A DNA stretch of 64,000 bases from Phycisphaerae bacterium (GTDB lineage Bacteria > Planctomycetota > Phycisphaerae > UBA1845 > JAFGLZ01): the NCBI GenBank assembly GCA_016927755.1, contig JAFGLZ010000155.1:1-64000 (forward strand), written 5' to 3'. Numbering within the stretch: position 1 is the stretch's first letter; the number at the start of each line of letters is the position of its first letter. Positions 26,427-33,378 of the stretch are shown here, in pieces. The notes beneath the pieces were generated by a model. That model was given only the letters and a program-made list of their open reading frames with translations, was not told the DNA's origin and searched no databases. Position numbers and translations under genes: made by a program.

Positions 26427-26477
26427 GCCGGGGGTGGCGGTGTTGAGGTATCGGCGGAAGTAGGGATGGGGGCGTCT
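26427..26477 (+). repeat. 51-bp direct repeat, right copy
   Basis: Identical to 22503-22553 at the end of the GH36 gene. Bases to its left are unrelated to GH36, so this is only the end of that gene plus 3' flank, not a second gene. Right of it the sequence runs into a dispersed hairpin repeat. Confidence 0.95.
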
Positions 26478-26495
26478 CGTTTGTGGGGGTTGATG

Positions 26496-27125
26496 GTCAC
26501 GGGCGAGACGCCCGTGCTATCCATCGGAGACCCGGATTCCGGGGGAATTCGTGCCAGCAAACCACCACGGCCTGAAGGCGGTGACTTGGGGTTGGGCTGC
26601 ACTTCGTGGAAGGTCGTCAGAACGATCGGGCGCACTTCAGCCGTCCCGATGGGACTGATTCACGCGCAGGCGGCTGGGTCCCCCCAGGACTGAAGGTCCT
26701 GGGCTATTATCACACGGTCCCTACGGGACCAGAGATGCTCGGCGCCGCATGGTCTACGCGACCCAAGGTGCTCGGCGCGTCGACGGTCACGGGCAAGATG
26801 CCCGTGCTACAGCGGTCACGGGCGAGACGCTTGTGCCGCGAAGGTCACGGGCGAGACGCCCGTGCTATCGGAGACCCGGATTCCGGGGGAATTCGTGCCA
26901 GCAAACCACCACGGCCTGAGGGCGGTGACTTGGGGTTGGGCTGGACTTCGTGGAAGGTCGTCAGAACGATCGGGCGCACTTCAGCCGTCCCGATGGGACT
27001 GATTCACGCGCGGGGGGCAGGGGCCCCAGGACTGAAGGTCCTGGGCTATTGTCACACGGTCCCTACGGGACCAGAGACGTTTGGCGCCGCACGGTCTACG
27101 CGACCCAAGGTGCTCGGCGCGTCGA
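26496..27125 (+). repeat. Tandem duplication of a hairpin-plus-260-bp module
   Basis: A hairpin repeat (26496-26520) followed by a unit starting atcggagacccggattccgg (26523-26783) is repeated as hairpin (26844-26868) plus unit (26867-27125), an offset of about 344 bases. The units differ by scattered substitutions and small indels. Two further hairpin copies sit between them (26786-26810 and a decayed one at 26815-26837). Each unit contains sub-palindromes such as aggactgaaggtcctgg and cggtccctacgggacc. Confidence 0.85.
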
Positions 27126-27290
27126 CTCGGATCGCCCGGTCGGGACGTGAGACCGAAGACGTGCGGGCACAGGGAATTCGTGCTGCCCACCGCTGAAGCG
27201 GCGGGCCACCCGGTGCAGTCAAGCAAGTCGAATACGGCTCGGCGGGAGCCTCGCCCTCCCTTTTGCACCTCCTCAATTCACGACGGATCG

Positions 27291-29294
27291 CTAGACGGTC
27301 ACGAGGCGCATTTCCCATGGGGGGATCGTGGGTAGGGTGAAGGTTTTGTAGGGGCCGGCGGCCGCGGTGGCGCGGACCTTGGCCTGGCGGCATTGCATGT
27401 CGACGACGGATAGCTCGGGTTGGTCGGTGAGCACGGCGAGGGTGAGGCCCTCGGCGGGGTCGAGGTAAGCGTTGGTCAGGGCGATGGCCCATCGGCCCTG
27501 GCCGGTCGGTCTGGCCCAGAGGTTCGCCCTGTGGAAGGAGGCGACGTAGGCGGGGAGGCGATCCTTCGAGAGCCATCGCATGACCGACTTGATCTGGGCG
27601 GACTTGCTGAGGTTCTGCACCTGCTCCCAGGGGTAATAGCCGGCCACGCAGACGCGTCCGCCGAGTGAGTTCTCGAAGACGCCGACGCAGCACGGGGCCA
27701 CTTGCTTGTAGGTGTAGTCGACGATGCGCGAGAGGGCCTCGGCCTTGGGGTTTGTGCGTTTGAGGGCGTAGGCGGGGCACTTCCAGAAGGACTGCCGCCC
27801 GTTTCGATATCGGCCAGAGAAGCTGGCGTTGAGGGGGTGGCCGACGAACTGCTCGATGCAGTCGTCGTGCATGACGTTCTCGACGTCGAAACCGGTCAAC
27901 TCGCCGAGTTTCATTGCGTTGAGGCGCTGGAGGGCTTGGGGGTCCATGTAGACGCCGGAGGCGAGGATCTTTCGGAGGTCGGCCTCGTCGAAGGCGAAGA
28001 CGGCCTCGCCGGTGAGGGCGGTAACGGGGGCGTTGCGTAGGGAGTAGGCGGCGGGGACGCCCGTGACGAGGATCTCGTCGATCTCGTGGGTTCCGGGGAC
28101 GCCGCCGCCGAGCCAGTCTCCGCCGTCGACGTTCTTGGCGGCGAAGCTGTCCTTGTTCCATCCGCTGTAGAGGCCGACGGGGCGGGTTCGGCCGAAGGCT
28201 CGGGCGAGGCGATCGAGGAAGGGCCTGGCCTGTCGCAGGCGGGCGACGAGCGGCTCGAATTCGTCCAAGGGCTCGCCGTATTGGCTCAGGACGTTGAAGG
28301 CCGTGCCGGTGCAGCCGCCGGCGATGTAGCTGCAGGCCTCGAGGGCGGTGGCGTGGGCGCTCTTCTTGAGTCGCTGATAGGGGAAGCTTTCGAGCTCGGA
28401 CTGGATCGATCGGACGCTCTCGGGGAGGAAGGCGGTCTGCCGTCCGACCTGGTGGGCCTTCTGTGCGATGGCGTCGAGCCAGGAGTCGGTGTAGGCGCCT
28501 CCGCCGGGCCGCCACATGACCTCGGTCTTGCGCGGTCCGGCGAGGGTCTCGGCCCATCGGTCGAAGTCGTAGCCCTCGAAGAAGCGGTCGCCGGTCATGA
28601 ATCCGAGGGGCATGTCGGGCTTGACGGCGTGGACGGTTTGCTCGATGAGCTGGAACAGCCGGTTGATCGTGTCACGGTTGTGGCGGAGCCAGGCGCGGCG
28701 GACCTCGAGCTTCTTGGGGACGGGGCCGGTGTTGAAGGCGTCGGCGAGCGACGCTCGTGTGTAGCGGACGCCGGTTTCCTTCTCGAAGATCGCCAGGCAG
28801 TGGTCGCAGAAGCAGCCGCATCGGATCGGCATGTGCCCGAAGAGCCGGACGTCGTCGTCGATCCAGATGTAGTCGGGGTTGGCGGAGGCGAGGGCTTCGT
28901 AGACGCGCTTGGCGTAGTCGCGCAGACCATCGTCATTGGGGCAGAAGGATCCCTGGCAGGTTCTTCCGTCGATGTCGGTCATCCGCGTGTAGGGCTCGGC
29001 GAGGGAGTTGGCCAGGTTCTCGTTGTGGTGGCCGATGGTGGCGAGGATGTTGATGCCCGATCGATAGCCCAGCTTGCGGAGGGCGGCCATCCGCTGAGTG
29101 AGGATCTTGGCGCGCGCCTGGATCTCGGCCAGCGGCAGCGGCGGATGGGACTCGGAGGTGAAGAAGGTGATCTCGTCGGTGACGCCCTTGTTCTTCTCGA
29201 AGAGGCGGACGAGGTTGTCGAAGCATTCGTCCGAGCGCCAGAGGGGCACGCCGATTCGGAAGGAGATGAAGGCCTTGTCGATTGGTTCAGCCAT
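27291..29294 (-). CDS. Putative glycoside-hydrolase-like TIM-barrel protein
   Basis: 667 residues from the ATG of MAEPIDKAF; the frame is open further upstream, but that part is repeat-derived. No signal peptide is seen. The N-terminal half looks like a beta/alpha barrel (LGYRSGINILATIGHHNE, ANPDYIWIDDDVRLFGHMP) with a cysteine cluster RCGCFCDHCLAIF of the kind that binds zinc in GH42-like enzymes. The second half includes SYIAGGCTGTAFNVLSQYGEP, a Rossmann-like beta-galactosidase-trimerisation-type part, and a C-terminal beta domain ending in PPWEMRLVTV. I cannot name a family with certainty; a cytoplasmic enzyme acting on glycans or glycosides is the best guess. Confidence 0.6.
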   Translation of the reverse strand: MAEPIDKAFISFRIGVPLWRSDECFDNLVRLFEKNKGVTDEITFFTSESHPPLPLAEIQARAKILTQRMAALRKLGYRSGINILATIGHHNENLANSLAEPYTRMTDIDGRTCQGSFCPNDDGLRDYAKRVYEALASANPDYIWIDDDVRLFGHMPIRCGCFCDHCLAIFEKETGVRYTRASLADAFNTGPVPKKLEVRRAWLRHNRDTINRLFQLIEQTVHAVKPDMPLGFMTGDRFFEGYDFDRWAETLAGPRKTEVMWRPGGGAYTDSWLDAIAQKAHQVGRQTAFLPESVRSIQSELESFPYQRLKKSAHATALEACSYIAGGCTGTAFNVLSQYGEPLDEFEPLVARLRQARPFLDRLARAFGRTRPVGLYSGWNKDSFAAKNVDGGDWLGGGVPGTHEIDEILVTGVPAAYSLRNAPVTALTGEAVFAFDEADLRKILASGVYMDPQALQRLNAMKLGELTGFDVENVMHDDCIEQFVGHPLNASFSGRYRNGRQSFWKCPAYALKRTNPKAEALSRIVDYTYKQVAPCCVGVFENSLGGRVCVAGYYPWEQVQNLSKSAQIKSVMRWLSKDRLPAYVASFHRANLWARPTGQGRWAIALTNAYLDPAEGLTLAVLTDQPELSVVDMQCRQAKVRATAAAGPYKTFTLPTIPPWEMRLVTV

Positions 29295-29476
29295 GAGCGT
29301 AGTCCTGTCGCAATGATGAGTACGGTTCGCGCGAACGGCCATCGGGGTCGTTCGCCAGTGGGCACGATACGTGACTTCTCGGCGATCGGTCAACGGCCTC
29401 GGATCTGAATTGCGTCGCGGAATTGGGCGACGGGCATGCGGTGAGTAGGTGGCGCGGGCGTCTTGTCGGTGGACCA

Positions 29477-29528
29477 TCACGGGCAAGATGCCCGTGCTAC
29501 GGTGGTCACGGGCGAGGGGCCCGTGCTA
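29477..29528. repeat. Pair of dispersed hairpin repeats
   Basis: Two adjacent palindromes, cacgggcaagatgcccgtg (29478-29496) and a variant cacgggcgaggggcccgtg, about 28 bases apart, in the spacer between two divergent genes. Same family as copies at 64, 26496 and 26786. Confidence 0.85.
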
Positions 29529-29579
29529 CCATGGGGGGCGTTGTCGTCATGCCGACGTTTATGACTTGGGAGGACCGCG

Positions 29580-31559
29580 ATGTGTTTTGACACATTCCGT
29601 CGGCCTGGATGGGTGGCCGGCCTGTCGACGCTTGGCACCGCCCTCTTCTCACTAGCAGGTAGCGCGGCACGGGCGGAGTCTCCCTACGCTCGGGATGCAC
29701 TGACGAGCGCGTACGAGCAGGCGTCGCGGACGATTCTCTCTCAGCCCGGCGTGGCGAAGAAGGGATACTGTTTCGTTTTCGGGGCGGGACGGGGGCGGCT
29801 GGCCTACGAGTTGGCCCGGCAGAGCGATCTGCGAATCATCGGGGCGGTGGAGGACGTGGCGGCGCTCGCGGCGGCGCGAAAGGCGCTCGACGAGGCGGGA
29901 CTCTACGGGGATCGGATCGCCCTGCAGCCGTCGTCACTGAGCAAGTTGCGGTATCGCGACTACGCGGCGGCGCTGGTGGTGTCGGACTCGATCCTGGCCG
30001 AGGGGGCGTGCAGGGGCTCGGCGGCCGAGATGTTCCGGATGGTTCGACCAGACGGGGGGATCGCGTTGATCGGCCAGCCGGCCGGCTGCCCTAAGCGACT
30101 GCGGCGCGACGAGCTCGAGGGATGGCTGAAGGCGGGCGGGGTGGCGTACACGATTACGGAATCGGATCCGGACGGGCTGTGGGCACGGATCGATCGTGGT
30201 CCGCTGCCCGGCAGCGGCGAGTGGACGCACATGTGGGCGGATTTGGGCAACACGGCCTGCAGCGGGGACGAGCGGACGACGGATTCGTTCAAGGTCCTGT
30301 GGTTCGGCGAGCCGGGTCCGAGCATCATGATCGATCGGCACTGGGAGCCGGTCTCGCCGCTGTACAAGGACGGGCGGTTCATCGTGCCCGGGTTCGATCG
30401 CATTGTGTGCTGCGACGCGTATAACGGCGCGAGGCTTTGGGATCTGTCGGTGCCGGGCGCGGCGCGGATCGCGATGATGCGTGACGCGGGCTGGCTGGCG
30501 CTCGATGACGAGTATCTTTACGTCGCGACGAAGGGCGACTGCCTCAAGGTGGGCGTGAAGACGGGGGAGGTTGCCGAATCGTATCGGACGCCGTCCGGCG
30601 GGCTCGACTGGGGATACGTGGCCATCGACGGAGATCTGCTTTTCGGCAGCGAGCAGAGGCCTCAGGCATCGTACCTGGCGTCGAACATCGGGAGCGGCGC
30701 GGAGCTGAAGGCGCTTGGCCTTAGCAAGCTCGGGGCGTACGCGGAGGGCAATCAGCTCGGTCGGGGCGACGATCGGTTTCTCATCACGAGCAAGGCTCTG
30801 TTCTGCCGCGATCGCAATACGGGCAAGGAGCTCTGGCGTTACGCCGACGAGAGCGTCATCGCCAACCCGACGATCTGCGTCGGGGGCGGGGGCGTCTGCT
30901 TTTTCGAGAGCCGCGAGCCGTCGGTGGTGGCGGACGAGGACGGGCGGGTGAAGATGCCGCAGTTCGCGAAGGGGGCCAGCGAGCATCTCGTCAAGCTCGA
31001 CAAGACGACGGGCAAGGTCTTGTGGCGCCGGCAGGCGGAGGCGCCCTGCCGGCACGTCTTGCACCTGAGCCATGCTCGGGGCGTGCTGGTCGCCTCGGGG
31101 TGCACGACGATCAAGGGGAACTACTGGTATCACCTGCGCGCCTTCCGGGACGAAGATGGCTCGCCCATGTGGCAGCGGGACGTGGACTCGACGTTCGCCG
31201 ACAAGGACAAGGACCACGGCAAACAGGACAAGCATCCGGTGATCGTCGGGGACAGGGTGGTTCTCAAGCAGGGCAGCTTCCGTCTCGAGGACGGCGCGCC
31301 GCTGGGGCTGGCGTTCCAGACGTCGAATTGCGCGGACTGCGCCGCCTCGATGAAGCACATCTTCACGCGGAACAGCGGCGTGGCGCGGATGATCAGCTTG
31401 AACAAGGGCGGCGCGGGGGTGGCGTTGTGCTCGGCGATACGGCCGGGGTGCTACATCAGCATCATCCCGGCGGGGGGCGTGATCATGCTGCCGGCTTTCA
31501 GCGCGGGGTGCACGTGCGCTTATACGATTCAGACAACGATCGCGTGGCTGCCGCAGTAG
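29580..31559 (+). CDS. Exported methyltransferase-like / PQQ-type beta-propeller fusion protein
   Basis: 659 residues with a signal peptide (GLSTLGTALFSLAGSAARAE). Residues about 40-190 look like a SAM-binding Rossmann domain (YCFVFGAGRGRLAYELARQ as motif I, then an acidic AVEDVAALAAA and LQPSSLSKLRYRDYAAALVVSDSI). From residue 200 to the end is a propeller of PQQ/quinoprotein-like blades (CCDAYNGARLWDLSVPG, CRDRNTGKELWRYADES, LDKTTGKVLWRRQAEA). Joining a methyltransferase-like fold to an exported propeller is unexpected, because SAM is cytoplasmic; the first domain may have a non-catalytic role. It is followed after 36 bases by a second propeller gene, probably in one operon. Confidence 0.75.
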   Translation: MCFDTFRRPGWVAGLSTLGTALFSLAGSAARAESPYARDALTSAYEQASRTILSQPGVAKKGYCFVFGAGRGRLAYELARQSDLRIIGAVEDVAALAAARKALDEAGLYGDRIALQPSSLSKLRYRDYAAALVVSDSILAEGACRGSAAEMFRMVRPDGGIALIGQPAGCPKRLRRDELEGWLKAGGVAYTITESDPDGLWARIDRGPLPGSGEWTHMWADLGNTACSGDERTTDSFKVLWFGEPGPSIMIDRHWEPVSPLYKDGRFIVPGFDRIVCCDAYNGARLWDLSVPGAARIAMMRDAGWLALDDEYLYVATKGDCLKVGVKTGEVAESYRTPSGGLDWGYVAIDGDLLFGSEQRPQASYLASNIGSGAELKALGLSKLGAYAEGNQLGRGDDRFLITSKALFCRDRNTGKELWRYADESVIANPTICVGGGGVCFFESREPSVVADEDGRVKMPQFAKGASEHLVKLDKTTGKVLWRRQAEAPCRHVLHLSHARGVLVASGCTTIKGNYWYHLRAFRDEDGSPMWQRDVDSTFADKDKDHGKQDKHPVIVGDRVVLKQGSFRLEDGAPLGLAFQTSNCADCAASMKHIFTRNSGVARMISLNKGGAGVALCSAIRPGCYISIIPAGGVIMLPAFSAGCTCAYTIQTTIAWLPQ

Positions 31560-31595
31560 TGGACAGGGATCAGGGGTCAGGGATCAGGGGCTGAG

Positions 31596-32846
31596 ATGAC
31601 GGATCATAGCACCGATGTTGGAGTTGGGTTGGCAGTGGCGGGGGTCTGGCTTGCCCTCTTCTGTGTTCCGGCGCGGGCGGCGGACTGGCCGACGCGGTTG
31701 CACGACGTGCGTCGAGGCGGCGTCAGCCAGGAGCGGCTGACGGGGCCGCTGACGTCGACATGGACGCACGCGGGGCGACGGGCCCCGTCGCCGGCGTGGA
31801 CGGAGTCGCCGGCGCGCCATGATTACCTTCACGACTGGTTCGACATGAAGCCGCGGCAGGGGTTCGATCGGTGCTTCGACGTGGCGGTGGTGGGAGATCG
31901 GGTCTACTTCGGCTCGTCGGCGAGCGGGGCGGTAACGTGTCTGGACCTCACATCCGGCAAGAAGGAGTGGCGTTTCTTCGCGGACGGACCCGTTCGGTTC
32001 GCCCCTCAGGTGGCGCACGGCAACGTGTACTTCGGCAGCGACGACGGGGTAGCCTATTGCCTGAGGGCCGACGACGGGGCGCTGGTGTGGAAGCAGCGGG
32101 CGGGGCCGGGGGATGAGATGATTTGGGGCAACCAACGGATGATCTCGGTGTGGCCGGTTCGGAGCTCTCTGCTGGTGGACGGGGAGGACGTTTTCTGGAC
32201 GGCGGGCATCTTTCCCGAGGAGGGGATGTTCCTGTGCAAGCGGAACGCGCTGGACGGGGCCGGCGGCTGGACGGTTCCGGCGAAGCTTCCACCGCAGGGG
32301 TATCTTCTGGCGACGCCTTCGCTCCTGTTCGTTCCGACGGGCAAGACGTATCCGCAGGTCTATCGTCGAAGCGACGGCGCGCACGTCGGGAGCGTCAAGG
32401 CGAGCGCTCGAGACGGGGGCTGCTGGGCGCTGCTGACGCCGGACGACCGGCATCTGTGGTCGGGGCCGGCGTTCAAGAATCAGACGAGCCAGCTCGATGC
32501 GAACACGAAGGCGGGGATCGCGACGGTGGGCGGGGCCAACTACGTGATCGCCGACGGGGATTTCGCCTACTACAACACGGATTCGGCGCTCTGCAAGATT
32601 CGGCGGGAGGGCCGGTCCGTCGTTTGGCGCGTCGACCACGGGTATCCGTTCGCGCTGGTCAAGGCGGCGGACACGGTCTTCGCGGGGGGGGACGGCGAGA
32701 TCGCCGCCTTCAGCGATGCGGACGGCAGGCGGATCTGGACCGCACCGGTGAAAGGCAAGGCGTACGGTCTGGCGGTCGCCAACGGGCGGCTTCTGGCGAG
32801 CACGGACCGAGGTAGCATTCATTGTTTCGCCACCCCGTTGCCGTAG
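31596..32846 (+). CDS. Exported PQQ-like beta-propeller protein
   Basis: 416 residues with an N-terminal signal (VGVGLAVAGVWLALFCVPARA). Repeated quinoprotein-type blades follow: GDRVYFGSSASGAVTCLDLTSGKKEW, GNVYFGSDDGVAYCLRADDGALVW, GDFAYYNTDSALCKIRREG and a last GRLLASTDRGSIHCF. There is no cytochrome c motif (CxxCH) and no clear set of PQQ or metal ligands, so a structural or ligand-binding propeller is more likely than a dehydrogenase. The short spacer from the preceding gene contains the word gatcagggg three times. Position suggests co-function with the upstream propeller fusion. Confidence 0.78.
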   Translation: MTDHSTDVGVGLAVAGVWLALFCVPARAADWPTRLHDVRRGGVSQERLTGPLTSTWTHAGRRAPSPAWTESPARHDYLHDWFDMKPRQGFDRCFDVAVVGDRVYFGSSASGAVTCLDLTSGKKEWRFFADGPVRFAPQVAHGNVYFGSDDGVAYCLRADDGALVWKQRAGPGDEMIWGNQRMISVWPVRSSLLVDGEDVFWTAGIFPEEGMFLCKRNALDGAGGWTVPAKLPPQGYLLATPSLLFVPTGKTYPQVYRRSDGAHVGSVKASARDGGCWALLTPDDRHLWSGPAFKNQTSQLDANTKAGIATVGGANYVIADGDFAYYNTDSALCKIRREGRSVVWRVDHGYPFALVKAADTVFAGGDGEIAAFSDADGRRIWTAPVKGKAYGLAVANGRLLASTDRGSIHCFATPLP

Positions 32847-32879
32847 ATCGCCGAGGAGGGCATGGGCCGGCGGAGCGGA

Positions 32880-33028
32880 CGAAGGGTAGTCATCACATCT
32901 TCCGCAAGGCTGACGTTACCGAACGAATCACGCTTCAGCGGGACGGGAGCAAGGCAAAGCCCTACCAGGTAAAACAGGTTCGCCAGATTGTCTTGAAGCA
33001 CAAGCTGGGGGGTGAACTCAATGGGTAG
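32880..33028 (+). pseudogene. 5'-truncated HicA-type toxin remnant
   Basis: The last 50 or so codons of a HicA-family toxin: KGSHHIFRKADVTERITLQ then SKAKPYQVKQVRQIVLKHKLG, matching the HicA variant whose C-terminus reads KGKAKPYQVKQ. The catalytic histidine of the GSHHIF motif is present. The N-terminal 25-40 residues of the domain are absent; upstream in this frame the sequence is unrelated and runs into the end of the preceding propeller gene, and no sensible start codon exists. The remnant's stop overlaps the start of the HicB gene by 8 bases, the normal HicAB arrangement. I infer a decayed toxin. Confidence 0.75.
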
Positions 33029-33233
33029 GTACGAAATCATCCTCTACTGGAGCCAGGAGGACGGTGCGTTCATCGCCGAGGCGCCCGAGTTGCCCGGCTG
33101 CATGGCCCACGGGGACAGCCATGAGACGGCATTGGCCAATATCCGCCGCGCCATGGAGCTCTGGATAGAAACCGCCAATGAATTCGGCGACGCGGTGCCC
33201 GAGCCGAAGGGACGCCGCCTGATGTTTGCCTAG
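33021..33233 (+). CDS. hicB: HicB family antitoxin
   Basis: 70 residues starting at ATG MGRYEIILYW (an ATG nine bases earlier is an alternative). It is the partial RNase H-like HicB domain: YWSQEDGAFIAEAPELPGCMAHGDSHETALANIRRAMELWIETA is diagnostic. No C-terminal DNA-binding domain is present, so it is the short form. HicB normally neutralises the HicA mRNA interferase by direct binding; here the HicA partner appears truncated, leaving an orphan antitoxin that may protect against related toxins or be on its way out. Confidence 0.9.
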   Translation: MGRYEIILYWSQEDGAFIAEAPELPGCMAHGDSHETALANIRRAMELWIETANEFGDAVPEPKGRRLMFA

Positions 33234-33378
33234 TTCAAACGAACCGCGGCCGATCTGAACGACTAAGCGCTCGCCACTGACGGTCACGAGAACCTGAAAC
33301 CTCTCGGTGCCTTTCACGACACCTTCATGCGAGAGATTCGGCATGGCGCCGCATGGTGGCGTGGAACGTCCATGAGAG

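Larger units (their letters stand above)
25983..27290. other. Long gene-free repeat-rich spacer
   Basis: About 1.3 kb with no supported gene. It contains the promoter side of the DGR operon, the right copy of the 51-bp direct repeat (26427-26477), four copies of the dispersed hairpin repeat, a tandem duplication of a roughly 344-bp module, and short elements at 27175-27280 (cccaccgctgaagcggcggg; cggcgggagcctcgcc) related to other planctomycete intergenic repeats. Open frames within it are repeat-encoded and paired across the duplication. Confidence 0.75.

Noticed and set aside
26606..27196. 196-codon open frame in the repeat spacer
   Set aside because: It is made of the tandem 260-bp module and hairpin repeats; a near-copy of part of its translation recurs inside itself because of the duplication.
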